Positions 30,277-40,466 of a DNA stretch of 64,000 nucleotides are shown one piece after another. The notes under the pieces are model-generated. The model made no database searches. It had not been told where the DNA came from and worked only from the letters and a program-made list of their open reading frames with translations. A program made the position numbers and the translations under genes. How positions within the stretch are numbered: the stretch's first letter is position 1; each line of letters opens with the position of its first letter. Source of the stretch: Gammaproteobacteria bacterium. GTDB taxonomy: Bacteria; Pseudomonadota; Gammaproteobacteria; Burkholderiales; Rhodocyclaceae. The stretch spans positions 1 to 64,000 of the forward strand of contig JAHJHI010000002.1 of NCBI GenBank assembly GCA_018824085.1. Reading direction: 5' to 3'.

Positions 30277-31584
30277 ATGACGCCACCACACAACCTTGCA
30301 TCGATGATAGCCGGCCGGCCGGCCGGCACCGCCGCCGACGGCTCGCTGGCCGGTACCGGCCAGCGCCTGGTATCGGTCCGCTGGTGGAGCATCGGTATTC
30401 TGGTGCTGTTGACGCTGGCCGCGCCGGACGCGCTCGGCGTCACGTTGCCGCAGCAACCCATGCTGGCCATCCTTGCCGTCGTCGCCGGCTGGAACCTGCT
30501 GCTGTCGCGGCAGCGGCCACGCGCCGACGCGGCCGCCCGGCGTGCATGCTTCCGGCAACTGTTCACCGATCTCGTGGCATTCGCCGCGCTGCTCCATTTC
30601 AGCGGCGGCGCGACCAACCCGCTCGTCTTCATGCTGCTGCTGCCGGTGGTGATGGCCGCGCTGCTGCTCGACCGGCGTGCCGTCATCGCGCTCGCCGCCA
30701 CGGCCATCCTGCTGTATTCGCTGCTGATGCTGCATTTCGTGCCGCTGCCGTTCGCGGATCCGGCGCGCGCCACCGCACTCCACCTGTTCGGCATGTGGCT
30801 GACCTTTGTCGTGTCGGTCACCATGCTGGCCGGCTTCGTCATGCGCACCAGCGACGCCTTGCGCCGGCGCGACGCCGAACTGTCGCGCGCGCGCGAACAG
30901 ACGCTGCGCGACGAACGGGTGCTCGCGCTGGGCGCCCTCGCCGCCGGCGCCGCGCACGAACTGGGCACGCCGCTCGCCACGCTCGCGGTGCTGGCCGGCG
31001 AACTCGAACGCGAATCGCCCGACGGCAGCGCGATGGCCGTAGACCTCGGGCTCATGCGCGAACAGATCGCCTACTGCAAGCGCATCATCACCCGCCTGAC
31101 CGAGCGTGCCGGCGAACAGCGCAGCGAAGAGGCCGAATCGATGCGCTGCGACACCTGGCTGCAGGGCCTGCACGATGCATGGCGCAGCCTCCGCGGCGAC
31201 GCCGCATCGGTGCTGACACTGCCCGCCGCGTCGGCGCAGCCGGCGCCGGTCATCGTCGTCGAGCCGACGCTGGGACAGAGCATCGTCAGCCTGCTCGACA
31301 ACGCGCAACGCGCCGGTGCGCCGATTTCCATGTCGATGTCCTGGAGCCCCGAGACGCTGACGGTGGAAATCCGCGACAGCGGTCCGGGCTTCCCTGCCGA
31401 CGTGCTGCGCAATGCCGGACGTCATCCGGTAACCGACAACCCGCACGGACACGGCATCGGCCTGTTGCTGGTCAAGGCCAGCCTGGAGCGCATGGGCGGC
31501 GAACTCCGGCTCGACAACCCCCGGGACGGCGGCGCGCGCGCGCGCGTCACGCTTCCGCTGGACAGGATAGGTGTGAATGACTGA
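30277..31584 (+). CDS. regB: RegB/PrrB-type redox sensor histidine kinase
   Basis: This 435-aa kinase has an N-terminal block of membrane helices (about residues 34-190). It includes the RegB quinone-binding motif in variant form, FSGGATNPL (108-116), where the usual last residue is Phe. The H-box AAHELGTPLAT has H227, and C267 (QIAYCKRII) matches the redox-active cysteine of RegB. The HATPase_c domain follows (SLLDNAQRA, DSGPGFP, GHGIGLLLVKAS). It should sense quinone or redox state and phosphorylate the regulator that overlaps its stop codon (ATGACTGA). Pseudomonas relatives are called RoxS. The start ATG 30277 has GGAAGC upstream. Confidence 0.88.
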   Translation: MTPPHNLASMIAGRPAGTAADGSLAGTGQRLVSVRWWSIGILVLLTLAAPDALGVTLPQQPMLAILAVVAGWNLLLSRQRPRADAAARRACFRQLFTDLVAFAALLHFSGGATNPLVFMLLLPVVMAALLLDRRAVIALAATAILLYSLLMLHFVPLPFADPARATALHLFGMWLTFVVSVTMLAGFVMRTSDALRRRDAELSRAREQTLRDERVLALGALAAGAAHELGTPLATLAVLAGELERESPDGSAMAVDLGLMREQIAYCKRIITRLTERAGEQRSEEAESMRCDTWLQGLHDAWRSLRGDAASVLTLPAASAQPAPVIVVEPTLGQSIVSLLDNAQRAGAPISMSMSWSPETLTVEIRDSGPGFPADVLRNAGRHPVTDNPHGHGIGLLLVKASLERMGGELRLDNPRDGGARARVTLPLDRIGVND

Positions 31585-32110
31585 CTGCATTCTGGTGGTC
31601 GACGACGACCCGACCTTCAACGCCGTACTGGTGCAGGCGCTGCGGCGCCGGCAACTCGAAGCTGAAGGATGTTCCGATCCGCACGCCGTCATCGACACGG
31701 CACGCCGGCTGCAGCCCGCACGCATCGTGCTGGACCTGAGCCTGGGCGGCGTGTCCGGCCTGTCGCTGATCCAGCCGCTGGTGTCGCTGCTGCCCGGCGT
31801 GCGCATCGTCGTGCTCACCGGCTATGCGAGCATCACGACTGCGGTGGATGCGATCAAGCTCGGCGCCCATCAGTACCTCGCCAAGCCGATCGACGTCGAC
31901 GCCATCATCACCGCATTCGGCGGCGCGCCGGAAATCGAACCGGATGCACCGATCGACGCGGTGCCGCTGTCGGTCGGGCGTCTGGAGTGGGAACACATCC
32001 AGCGCGTGCTGCACGAGCACAACGAGAACATTTCGGCCACCGCGCGCGCACTCAAGATGCATCGGCGCACGCTGCAGCGCAAGCTGATGAAACGCCCGCC
32101 AAGAGCCTGA
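31577..32110 (+). CDS. regA: RegA/PrrA/RoxR-type response regulator
   Basis: This 177-aa regulator has a receiver (D9-D11, phosphoacceptor D53 in IVLDLSLGG, K at LAKPID) joined by a short linker to a Fis-like helix-turn-helix. The recognition part, NISATARALKMHRRTLQRKL, is almost the invariant RegA/ActR/PrrA sequence, and the preceding RLEWEHIQRVLHEH is also typical. In relatives it controls respiration, carbon and nitrogen fixation genes according to redox state, binding GCGNC/GNCGC half-sites; repeats of this kind occur upstream of nearby PEP-CTERM genes. Confidence 0.9.
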   Translation: MTDCILVVDDDPTFNAVLVQALRRRQLEAEGCSDPHAVIDTARRLQPARIVLDLSLGGVSGLSLIQPLVSLLPGVRIVVLTGYASITTAVDAIKLGAHQYLAKPIDVDAIITAFGGAPEIEPDAPIDAVPLSVGRLEWEHIQRVLHEHNENISATARALKMHRRTLQRKLMKRPPRA

Positions 32111-32210
32111 CTTTCCGCCCGTAACGCGGCGCGGGCCCCGCTTGCTTTAACATAGCGGTTCCGGCGCCCATGCGCCCTGGTTCGAGTTCCGCCAGAAAGT
32201 CCCTCTACCG

Positions 32211-33551
32211 ATGATCCGAAAGTTGCTGCGCCGCATATTCCGGCGCCCCGAAGACAACGCCCGAACGCGTGCATCGCACAGCGGCCCCGTCCATATCGCA
32301 CTCGCGCAGCATGGCATTTCGTGCGACGCGCTGCTGCCCGCCGCGCGCAAGGTGTGCGAAACCCTGCAGGCGGAGGGCTACCAGGCCTATGTGGTGGGCG
32401 GCGCAGTGCGCGATCTGATCGCCGGCATTTCCCCCAAGGATTTCGACGTGGCGACCAGCGCCACGCCGGAACAGGTGACGGCGGCATTCCGGCGCGCGCG
32501 CATGATCGGCCGGCGCTTCAAGATCGTGCACGTCATGATGGGTCGCGACACCATAGAGGTCACCACCTTCCGCGGCGACTCCGACGCCGAAACCGACGAA
32601 CACGGCCGCATCCTGCACGACAACGTGTTCGGCACGATGGAGCAGGATGCCGAGCGGCGCGACTTCACCGTCAACGCGCTGTACTACGACCCGTCGAACG
32701 AAACCGTCGTCGATTTCCACCACGGCGTGGCTGACCTGAAGCAGAAAACGCTGCGCATGATCGGTGACGCTCCGCGCCGCTACCGCGAAGACCCGGTGCG
32801 CATGCTGCGCGCCGTGCGCCTGGCGGCGAAGCTCGGCCTTGCCATCGACCCGGACGCGCGCGACCCCATCCGTTCGATGGCCAGCCTGCTGGAGAACGTG
32901 CCGCCGGCCCGGCTGTTCGACGAAATGCTCAAGCTGCTCACCAGCGGCCACGCGGTGCGCTGCGTGCGGCAACTGCGCGAGGACGGCCTGCACCACGGCC
33001 TGCTGCCGCTGCTCGACGTCATTCTCGAGCAGCCCATGGGCGAGCGCTTCGTCATGCTGTCGCTCGAACGCACCGACGAGCGGGTGCGCGAAGGAAAGTC
33101 GATTTCTCCGGGCTTCCTGTTCGCCACGCTGTTGTGGCACGAAGTGCTGGCCGACTGGGAAAAGCGCAAGACGGAAGGCGAGTCGTCGGTTCCTGCAATG
33201 TTCGAGGCCATGGGCGCGGTACTTGACCAGCAGGGCGAGAAACTGGCCATCACGCGCCGGATCGCCACCGACATCAAGGACATCTGGTCGCTGCAGCCAC
33301 GCTTCGAGGCGCGCGCCGGCAAGCGCCCCTACCGCATGATCGAATTGCCGCGCTTTCGCGCCGCCTACGACTTCCTGCTGCTGCGTGCGGCGTCCGGCGA
33401 AGTGCCGCAGGAACTGGCCGACTGGTGGACCGATTTCGCCGCGGCCGACGGCAGCGCGCGCGAGGCGATGCTGCGGCCCGAGGAAGCGCCGAAGAAACGG
33501 CGGCGCGTACGCCGCAAGCCATCCGCCAGCCAGTCGGTCGTGCCCGAATGA
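32211..33551 (+). CDS. pcnB: poly(A) polymerase I
   Basis: This 446-aa enzyme adds 3-prime A tails that promote RNA decay. The nucleotidyltransferase head has YVVGGAVRDLIAG followed by KDFDVATSATPEQV with the catalytic Asp pair. The RRDFTVNALYYDP and RYREDPVRMLRAVRLAAKL motifs place it in the class II CCA/poly(A) polymerase family. The basic C-terminal tail (KKRRRVRRKP) and the location before the pan genes favour PcnB over a CCA-adding enzyme. The folK gene that often follows pcnB is absent here. Confidence 0.94.
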   Translation: MIRKLLRRIFRRPEDNARTRASHSGPVHIALAQHGISCDALLPAARKVCETLQAEGYQAYVVGGAVRDLIAGISPKDFDVATSATPEQVTAAFRRARMIGRRFKIVHVMMGRDTIEVTTFRGDSDAETDEHGRILHDNVFGTMEQDAERRDFTVNALYYDPSNETVVDFHHGVADLKQKTLRMIGDAPRRYREDPVRMLRAVRLAAKLGLAIDPDARDPIRSMASLLENVPPARLFDEMLKLLTSGHAVRCVRQLREDGLHHGLLPLLDVILEQPMGERFVMLSLERTDERVREGKSISPGFLFATLLWHEVLADWEKRKTEGESSVPAMFEAMGAVLDQQGEKLAITRRIATDIKDIWSLQPRFEARAGKRPYRMIELPRFRAAYDFLLLRAASGEVPQELADWWTDFAAADGSAREAMLRPEEAPKKRRRVRRKPSASQSVVPE

Positions 33552-33733
33552 AGGCTGGGGCGCGGCCACCGGCCGACCGGCAGCGCACCGCCTGGAGCCT
33601 CTGCCGTAACGACGCAAGGTGCGCCGCCCGCGACGGGACATTCACGCTTGACTACCTGTGGGCCGCGCTGTGTATGCTGGGCGCGGTGCATTTCATTTCC
33701 CGCTGACCCGACCTCCCCCGGAATCTCCTATCG

Positions 33734-34372
33734 ATGCTGGACAAAGCCCGCTACATCGTGGTTGAAGGGCCGATCGGCGTAGGCAAGACGTCGCTCGCGC
33801 GCCGCCTCGCCGATCACCTGCAGGCACCCACTCTGTTCGAAAAGCCCGAGGAAAATCCGTTTCTCGCGCGCTTCTACCAGAACATGGAACGCTACGCGCT
33901 GCAGACCCAGCTCTTCTTCCTGTTCCAGCGCATGGAGCAGCTGCGCGAAGTGGCGCAGGACGACCTGTTCTCCGGGCGGCTCGTGGCCGACTTCCTCATC
34001 GACAAGGACCCGCTGTTCGCGTCGATGAACCTCACCGACGACGAATACGCGCTGTACCGCCAGATTTTCACCGCACTGAAGCTGCAGGCGCCGGCGCCTG
34101 ATCTGGTCATCTACCTGCAGGCCGACGCCGATACGCTGGCCGAGCGCGTGCGTCGCCGCGGCATCGACGCGGAGCGCCGCATCAGCGAAAGCTATCTCGC
34201 GCGCGTGGTCGAACGCTACGCGCGCTTCTTCTACCAGTACGATGCGAGCCCGCTGTTCATCGTGAATGCGGAAGAACTCAATCCGGTCGACAGCGACGAG
34301 GACTTCGCGCTGCTGATCGAGCGCCTTGGCCAGATGCGTTCCTTCCGCGAATTCTTCGGATACGCCACATGA
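33734..34372 (+). CDS. deoxynucleoside kinase
   Basis: This 212-aa P-loop kinase has Walker [12 protein letters not shown] near residue 14, the [12 protein letters not shown] region of the deoxynucleoside kinase family and a LID segment with arginines ([12 protein letters not shown]). It phosphorylates deoxynucleosides for salvage; the exact base preference is not evident. A gene of this type commonly lies between pcnB/folK and panB/panC in betaproteobacteria. The last four bases overlap panB (ATGA). A TTGACT with TATGCT 19 bases on (33648-33678) may be its promoter, though the spacing is long. Confidence 0.88.
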   Translation: MLDKARYIVVEGPIGVGKTSLARRLADHLQAPTLFEKPEENPFLARFYQNMERYALQTQLFFLFQRMEQLREVAQDDLFSGRLVADFLIDKDPLFASMNLTDDEYALYRQIFTALKLQAPAPDLVIYLQADADTLAERVRRRGIDAERRISESYLARVVERYARFFYQYDASPLFIVNAEELNPVDSDEDFALLIERLGQMRSFREFFGYAT

Positions 34373-35205
34373 CCTACGTCCGTGACATCGACCCGGCCCG
34401 CCGCCCGGTCACCCTCAATACCCTGATGCGCATGCGCACGGCCGGCGAGCCGGTCGCAATGCTCACCTGTTACGACTCGACCTTCGCCGCCGTATGCGAC
34501 GCGGCCGGCGCGGACGTGCTGCTCGTCGGCGATTCGCTCGGCAACGTGCTGCAGGGCCACGACACCACGCTGCCCGTCACGCTGGACGACATGGCCTACC
34601 ACACGGCCTGCGTTGCACGCGGCCTGAAGAATGCGGAAGGCCGGGCCTTCCTGATCGCCGACATGCCGTTCGGCAGCTATCAGGAACACCGTGAGCAGGC
34701 GCTGCGCTCGGCGGTGAAGCTGCTCACCGCCGGCGCGCAGATGGTGAAGCTCGAAGGCGGTGCCCACATGGCGGACACCGTGAATTTCCTGGTCGAACGC
34801 GGTGTGCCGGTGTGCGCCCACCTCGGCCTTACACCGCAGTCGGTGCACCAGCTCGGCGGCTATCGCGCCCAGGGCGTCACCGACGCGTCCGCCGAACAGC
34901 TGCGGCGCGATGCGCAGCTGCTGGACGACGCCGGCGCCACGATGATGGTGCTGGAGATGGTGCCGGCACGCCTCGCCGCCGAAGTCAGCACGACGTGCCG
35001 GCTCATCACGATAGGCATAGGCGCCGGTCTGGAATGTGCGGGACAGGTGCTGGTGCTGCACGACGTGCTCGGCCTTTTCCCGGGGCGCCGGCCGCGTTTC
35101 GTGCGCAATTTCATGCCGGGTTCCGACGACGTCCAGGACGCGCTCGGCCGCTACATTTCCGCCGTCAAGGAACGCAGCTTCCCCGGCCCGGAACACTGCT
35201 ACTGA
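34369..35205 (+). CDS. panB: 3-methyl-2-oxobutanoate hydroxymethyltransferase
   Basis: This 278-aa enzyme makes ketopantoate from ketoisovalerate and 5,10-methylenetetrahydrofolate, the first step of pantothenate synthesis. Family segments include [19 protein letters not shown], the metal-binding [15 protein letters not shown] with Asp, VKLEGG, and [13 protein letters not shown]. Length is normal. It overlaps the upstream kinase gene by four bases and precedes panC by 10 bases, so the genes are co-transcribed. Confidence 0.96.
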   Translation: MTYVRDIDPARRPVTLNTLMRMRTAGEPVAMLTCYDSTFAAVCDAAGADVLLVGDSLGNVLQGHDTTLPVTLDDMAYHTACVARGLKNAEGRAFLIADMPFGSYQEHREQALRSAVKLLTAGAQMVKLEGGAHMADTVNFLVERGVPVCAHLGLTPQSVHQLGGYRAQGVTDASAEQLRRDAQLLDDAGATMMVLEMVPARLAAEVSTTCRLITIGIGAGLECAGQVLVLHDVLGLFPGRRPRFVRNFMPGSDDVQDALGRYISAVKERSFPGPEHCY

Positions 35206-35215
35206 GCGGGACACG

Positions 35216-36055
35216 ATGCGGATCCACGACACCATTGCCGGGCTGCGCAGCACGCTCGACGCGTTGCGCGCGGACGGCGCGCGCATCGCATTTGTCCCGA
35301 CCATGGGCAATCTGCACGAGGGCCACGCGTCGCTGATGCGCGAGGCGGCCAGACGCGCGGATGTCGTCGTCACCAGCGTGTTCGTGAACCGGCTGCAGTT
35401 CGGCCCGGGCGAGGACTTCGACCGCTATCCGCGAACGATGGACGCCGATTGCGCGCGCATGCGCGAGGCTGGCGTGGCCCACGTGTTCGCGCCGGACGAA
35501 GCCGAACTCTACCCGCAGGCGCAGACGCTGCAGGTGGTACCCGACCCGGCACTGGCCGGGCTGCTGGAGGGCGCGTTCAGGCCCGGCTTCTTCACCGGCG
35601 TCGCAACCGTCGTCACCAAGCTGTTCAACATCGTGCAGCCGCACGTCGCCGTATTCGGCAAGAAGGACTACCAGCAGCTCATGGTCATCCGCCAGCTGGT
35701 ACAGCAGCTGGCACTGCCGATAGACATCGTTGCCGGTGAAACGCTGCGCGCCGAAGACGGTCTGGCGCTGTCATCACGCAACGGCTATCTGTCGCCGGAC
35801 GAGCGCTCGCGCGCCGTGCAGCTGCATCAGGCGCTGTCTGCCGCACGCGACGCGCTGCGCGCCGGAAACCGCGATTTCACGGGCATCGAACAGGCGGCCA
35901 CGGCGTTTCTCGAAGCCCATGGCTGGTTTCCGCAATATATTGCAGTACGTCGACAAGCCGACTTACAATCGCCGGCCGCTCACGAATCCAGTCTGGTGAT
36001 ACTGGCTGCCGCCCTTCTGGGCAGCACACGCCTGATCGACAATCTGGAAGTGTAG
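35216..36055 (+). CDS. panC: pantothenate synthetase
   Basis: This 279-aa enzyme joins pantoate and beta-alanine using ATP. It shows the N-terminal HIGH-like segment ([15 protein letters not shown]), the pantoate-binding [19 protein letters not shown] and the KMSKS-like region with SSRNGYLS. The start is ATG 35216; an in-frame ATG at 35036 lies inside panB. It is the middle gene of panB-panC-panD. Confidence 0.96.
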   Translation: MRIHDTIAGLRSTLDALRADGARIAFVPTMGNLHEGHASLMREAARRADVVVTSVFVNRLQFGPGEDFDRYPRTMDADCARMREAGVAHVFAPDEAELYPQAQTLQVVPDPALAGLLEGAFRPGFFTGVATVVTKLFNIVQPHVAVFGKKDYQQLMVIRQLVQQLALPIDIVAGETLRAEDGLALSSRNGYLSPDERSRAVQLHQALSAARDALRAGNRDFTGIEQAATAFLEAHGWFPQYIAVRRQADLQSPAAHESSLVILAAALLGSTRLIDNLEV

Positions 36056-36160
36056 GTCGCCACGATGCGCTCAAGGCCGGTGGCGTTCCAGTAGCGCTCT
36101 GTCGCGCGTGCCGCACGCACGCGCGTGTTGTCCCAACAGCGCGATATCGAAGGAGCGCCC

Positions 36161-36544
36161 ATGCAACGCACCATGCTTCATTCTAAGCTGCACCGTGTCA
36201 CGACGACGCACTCCGAACTGCACTACGAAGGTTCCTGTGCCATCGACCAGAACCTGCTCGACGCGGCCGACATCCGCGAATACCAGGCGATCGACGTCTA
36301 CAACGTGACCAACGGCGAGCGTTTTTCGACCTACGCCATCAGCGCCGAACGCGGCTCGGGCATCATTTCCGTCAACGGCGCTGCGGCACGCAAGGCCGCC
36401 GAGGGTGACCTGCTCATCATCGCCTGCTACGCGCAGTACAGCGAAATCGAGATGACGCGCTTCGAACCCAAGCTGGTCTACGTCGACGGCAACAACCGCA
36501 TCGTCCACCAGCGCGGCCACATTCCGGTGCAGATGGCGGGCTGA
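36161..36544 (+). CDS. panD: aspartate 1-decarboxylase
   Basis: This 127-aa proenzyme makes beta-alanine from aspartate. The self-cleavage site Gly24-Ser25 lies in HYEGSCAID, where Ser25 becomes the pyruvoyl cofactor. The conserved [11 protein letters not shown] and NGAAARKA segments follow. The start ATG 36161 is preceded by GAAGGAGC. It closes the pantothenate cluster 105 bases after panC and is followed by a GC-rich hairpin. Confidence 0.96.
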   Translation: MQRTMLHSKLHRVTTTHSELHYEGSCAIDQNLLDAADIREYQAIDVYNVTNGERFSTYAISAERGSGIISVNGAAARKAAEGDLLIIACYAQYSEIEMTRFEPKLVYVDGNNRIVHQRGHIPVQMAG

Positions 36545-36566
36545 CGCTGCGCCGCACCCGCCTTTC

Positions 36567-36591
36567 GGGCCCGCTTCGCGCGGGCCCCTTT
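36567..36591 (+). terminator. GC-rich hairpin after panD
   Basis: An 8-base stem, GGGCCCGC (36567-36574) with GCGGGCCC (36580-36587), encloses a TTCGC loop and is followed by C and a short T run. It is a probable terminator of the pan operon, with a weak T tract. Confidence 0.6.
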
Positions 36592-36668
36592 CGTCAACGG
36601 CGGCGTATGGCCGTCACGCCTCCCCGCCGTTGTGAAACAATCGGCGATCCCCGAACGTTCAGGCTTCG

Positions 36669-37547
36669 ATGAATCTCCATCTGCTGCGCATCTTCCACAC
36701 CGTCGGCGAGCATTCGAGCTTTTCGCGCGCCGCCGAGCACCTTGGCATCAGCCAGCCTGCCGTATCGAAGGCATTGCGCGAACTCGAAGACCAGCTTGAC
36801 GTGGTGCTGATCGAACGCGGCGCCCGTCTGGTGTCACTGACCGAAGCCGGCCAGGTGCTGTTCGACTACGCCGCCGGAATCTTCGCCATGGAGCACGCCG
36901 CACTCGAGGCGCTGCAGGCCTATTCGAACCTCGAACGCGGCCGCCTGCGCATCGGTGCCAGCATGACGGTGGCCGCCTACTGGCTGCCCGGCTACGTTGC
37001 CGATTTCGCGCAGGCGCATCCCGGTGTGTCGCTGAGCCTGATCAGCGCCAACACACAGGCCATTGCGGAGAAGCTGCTCGCCTGCGAGGTGGATATCGCG
37101 CTGGTCGAAGGACCGGTCGACGACGAACGCATCGAGTCGCGCCCCTGGCGCGACGAACCGCTGCTGCTCGTGGTGCCACCCGACAGCGACATGGCAGGCG
37201 CCGGCGCGGTGAGCATCGCGGACCTGTCGAACGCCACCTGGGTGGTGCGCGAACCGGGTTCGGGCACGCGCGAGGTGGTGAATCGCTGGCTGGACGAACT
37301 CGGCATCCAGCCGGCGCGACTGCTGGAGGCCGGCAGCACGGAGGCGGTCATTCAGACCGTGGCCTCCGGCGGCGGTGTATCCATCGTGCCGCGCGTCAGT
37401 TCGGCTGATCAGATCGCGCTCGGCAAAGTGGCAACACTCGCGCTGCCCGGCGTCGAACTCACCCGCCAGCTCTACCGTCTGCGCCTGCCACGCCGTCCAC
37501 TCAGCCCGGCTGCACTCGCCTTCGAGGCGATGATCGCAACCGACTGA
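36669..37547 (+). CDS. LysR-family transcriptional regulator
   Basis: This 292-aa regulator has a winged helix-turn-helix at the N-terminus (SFSRAAEHLGISQPAVSKALRELE) and a periplasmic-binding-like effector domain from about residue 90. LysR regulators usually control a divergent neighbour, but here the left neighbour is the unrelated panD and the right neighbour, pepN, is convergent. The C-terminal half resembles CysB/CbbR-like or sulfur/nitrogen-type sensors only generally, so the effector is not assigned. Confidence 0.88.
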   Translation: MNLHLLRIFHTVGEHSSFSRAAEHLGISQPAVSKALRELEDQLDVVLIERGARLVSLTEAGQVLFDYAAGIFAMEHAALEALQAYSNLERGRLRIGASMTVAAYWLPGYVADFAQAHPGVSLSLISANTQAIAEKLLACEVDIALVEGPVDDERIESRPWRDEPLLLVVPPDSDMAGAGAVSIADLSNATWVVREPGSGTREVVNRWLDELGIQPARLLEAGSTEAVIQTVASGGGVSIVPRVSSADQIALGKVATLALPGVELTRQLYRLRLPRRPLSPAALAFEAMIATD

Positions 37548-37562
37548 ACATCGCGGAACCCC

Positions 37563-40211
37563 TCAGGCAAGCGCCCGCGCAACCACTTCGGCCACGTCCG
37601 GCGAGAGCTCGGGCTGACCGGCAATGCGCTCCAGCGCGGCGCGGGCATGGCGCTGCCGCGTTTCGTCAAAACGGCGCCAGCGGTCGAATGCGCGGGCGAC
37701 GCGCGACGCGACCTGCGGGTTGAGCGGATCGAGCACGCGCATGACCTCAGCCGCATAGGCGTAGCCCGAACCGTCCGCTGCGTGGAAATGCCGCGGATTG
37801 GCGGCGCAGAACGTGCGCACCAGCGCATACACCTTGTTCGGATTCTTCATGTCGAAGGCCTCGTGCGTCATCAACTCGCGCACCCGAGCCAGCGTGCCGA
37901 CTGACGGTGACGTCGCCTGGACTGCCAGCCATTTGTCGACCACCAGCGCCTCGTCCTTCCAGCGCGCGTAGAACTCGGCAAGCACGATCTCGCGCAAGGG
38001 CGTTTCGCTGTGCGCCAGCAGCGCCAGCGCCGCGAACTGGTCCGTCATGTTGTCGGCGTCACGAAACTGCGCGAGCACGCGCAGCTGGATCGCACTGTCT
38101 TCCAGTTCCATCAGATAGCCGAGCGCCAGATTGCGCAATGCGCGCCGCCCCATGGCAGCCGGATCCGGTGCATAGGCGCCGGCCGACGCGTGACGCTCGA
38201 CGACGGCTTCGAACTGGGCACGCAGCGCTTCGGCCAGCGCACGCCGGAACGCCCGGCGCACGCGATGGATGGCCTCCGGGTCGATGATGGCCATCTGGTC
38301 GCCCAGCCAGGCTTCGGACGGCAAGGCGAGCGCCTCGGCGGCGAATGCCGGGTCGGCGTCAGCCTGTGCGAGCGTACTGGCGAAGGCGCTCACGAACACG
38401 CCGGACACCTCGATCGGGGCGCCCTGCGCCACGCGCTCGACCTGCGCCACCATGAGCCGCGTGGCCAGTCGCTGCCCGGCTTCCCAGCGATTGAATTCGT
38501 CGCTGTCGTGCGCCATCAGCGTCGCCAGCGCCGCATCGCTGTAGCCCGCTTCCAGCACCACCGGCGCGGAGTAATTGCGCAGCAGCGACGGCAGCGGCGG
38601 CGCATCCAGCCGGTGTTCGGACAGATCGAACTCGAAGGTGGCGGTGGCGTCGGTCAGCGACAGAACGCGGGTCGGCAGAATTTCCCGGCCGTCGGCGGAC
38701 AGCAGCCCGATCGCCACCGGAATGTGCAGCGGATCGCGACCGAAGGTGAGTCCTTCTTCCGCCAGGCGTTTTTCGTAGGCGGTGGGCGGATTGTTCTGGC
38801 TCAACGTGAGGCGCCATCGCCCTGTGGTCCGGTCAAACTCGCTGTGCGCCGTCAGTCGCGGCGTGCCCGCCTGCTCGTACCAGCGCCGGAATTGCCCGAG
38901 ATCGACGCCGCTTGCGTCCTGCATGGCGGACACGAAGTCATCGCAGGTGACCGCCTGACCGTCGTGGCGCTCGAAGTAGAGTTTCATGCCGCGCTGAAAG
39001 TCGCCCTCACCCAGCAGGGTGTGGATCATGCGGACCACCTCGGCCCCCTTTTCGTACACCGTGGCGGTATAGAAGTTGTTGATCTCCTCGTAGCTGGCGG
39101 GGCGCACGGGATGCGCCATCGGGCCGGCATCCTCCGGAAACTGCGCCGCACGCAGCCCGCGTACCTCCTGGATGCGCTGCACCGCGCGCGAATACATGTC
39201 GGAACCGTATTCCTGGTCACGGAACACCGTCAGCCCCTCCTTCAGCGACAGCTGGAACCAGTCGCGGCAGGTCACACGGTTGCCGGTCCAGTTGTGGAAG
39301 TACTCGTGCGCGACGACGCGGTCGATGTTGACGTAATCGGTGTCGGTGGCGACATCGGGCCTGGCCAGCACGTATTTGGTGTTGAAGATGTTCAGACCCT
39401 TGTTTTCCATCGCACCCATATTGAAGTCGCCGACGGCGACGATCATGTAGCGATCGAGATCCAGCTCCAGCCCGAAGCGCTCCTCGTCCCAGCGCATCGA
39501 CTTCTTCAGCGCATGCATCGCGAAACCGCACTGGTCGAGCTTGCCGGGTTCGACATGGATGGAAAGATTCACTTCACGCCCTGAAGCCGTTGTGTAGCGG
39601 TCGTCCAGGCGTTCGAGTTTCGCGGCAACCATCGCAAACAGATAGCAGGGTTTTGGAAACGGATCCTCCCAGCGCGCCCAATGCCGGCCGTCAGCTTCGT
39701 CTCCGCAGTCGATCAGGTTGCCGTTGGCCAGCAGGTCAGGAAAGCGTGCCTTGTCCGCGTGCAGCGTCACCGTGTAGCGCGCCATCACGTCAGGCCGGTC
39801 CGGGAAATAGGTGATGCGACGGAAACCCTCTGCCTCGCACTGCGTGAAGTAACCATCCTTGGAGCGATACAGGCCGGACAGCGTAGTATTCAGGTCGGGG
39901 CGGATGCGTACGCGCGTCGCCACCACGCAGCTCGCCGGCAGATCGTCCAGTTCGAGACGACCATCGCGCACACGGTCCTTCGGAGATGGAAGGAAGCGAC
40001 CGTCGACACTGACTTCCAGCAATTCCAGCGCTTCGCCGTCGAGCACCAGCGGGCCGGCCGGCACATCGTCGTTGCGACGCACCATGATGACGGCGCCAAC
40101 GAATGCATCCCCGTCATCGCCGATCGAGACGTCCAGTTCGACTACGTCAACCCACCAGGCGGGCGGGACATAGTCACGAAGGTGGATGGCTCGCGAAAAA
40201 GAGTTCTTCAT
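37563..40211 (-). CDS. pepN: aminopeptidase N
   Basis: This 882-aa M1-family zinc aminopeptidase trims N-terminal residues from peptides in the cytoplasm. The exopeptidase motif GAMEN is at 266-270, the zinc site HEYFH at 302-306, and the third zinc ligand Glu follows in LKEGLTVFRDQE. Numbering is within a few residues of E. coli PepN, and the four-domain length fits. It starts MKNSFSRAIHLRDY, as is usual, and has no signal peptide. It converges with the LysR gene, 15 bases apart. Confidence 0.96.
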   Translation of the reverse strand: MKNSFSRAIHLRDYVPPAWWVDVVELDVSIGDDGDAFVGAVIMVRRNDDVPAGPLVLDGEALELLEVSVDGRFLPSPKDRVRDGRLELDDLPASCVVATRVRIRPDLNTTLSGLYRSKDGYFTQCEAEGFRRITYFPDRPDVMARYTVTLHADKARFPDLLANGNLIDCGDEADGRHWARWEDPFPKPCYLFAMVAAKLERLDDRYTTASGREVNLSIHVEPGKLDQCGFAMHALKKSMRWDEERFGLELDLDRYMIVAVGDFNMGAMENKGLNIFNTKYVLARPDVATDTDYVNIDRVVAHEYFHNWTGNRVTCRDWFQLSLKEGLTVFRDQEYGSDMYSRAVQRIQEVRGLRAAQFPEDAGPMAHPVRPASYEEINNFYTATVYEKGAEVVRMIHTLLGEGDFQRGMKLYFERHDGQAVTCDDFVSAMQDASGVDLGQFRRWYEQAGTPRLTAHSEFDRTTGRWRLTLSQNNPPTAYEKRLAEEGLTFGRDPLHIPVAIGLLSADGREILPTRVLSLTDATATFEFDLSEHRLDAPPLPSLLRNYSAPVVLEAGYSDAALATLMAHDSDEFNRWEAGQRLATRLMVAQVERVAQGAPIEVSGVFVSAFASTLAQADADPAFAAEALALPSEAWLGDQMAIIDPEAIHRVRRAFRRALAEALRAQFEAVVERHASAGAYAPDPAAMGRRALRNLALGYLMELEDSAIQLRVLAQFRDADNMTDQFAALALLAHSETPLREIVLAEFYARWKDEALVVDKWLAVQATSPSVGTLARVRELMTHEAFDMKNPNKVYALVRTFCAANPRHFHAADGSGYAYAAEVMRVLDPLNPQVASRVARAFDRWRRFDETRQRHARAALERIAGQPELSPDVAEVVARALA

Positions 40212-40466
40212 TTGTTAACTTCCGTGTCGATAACATCAAAGGATGAACGCTCGGACAACGCCGCAGACAGTGGATTCCCGAGCGTCTATCGTTCAAGGAT
40301 GCGCGCCCCGCCTGGAAAGGCAAGGGTGCGAGCGCGAGCCGGATGAGCGGCAACCAACAGGGGCTCAGGAACTCCGTCAGGGAAAACCCCTAGTCCGGGT
40401 GACCTAAGTATCCAAGAATGACACATCGCAGCATTACCATCGAACCAACAACTCAAAAGGTATGCC

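Noticed and set aside
33548..33706. short frame from the pcnB stop toward the deoxynucleoside kinase gene
   Set aside because: No resemblance to folK or any family and no ribosome binding site; it probably overlaps the promoter region.
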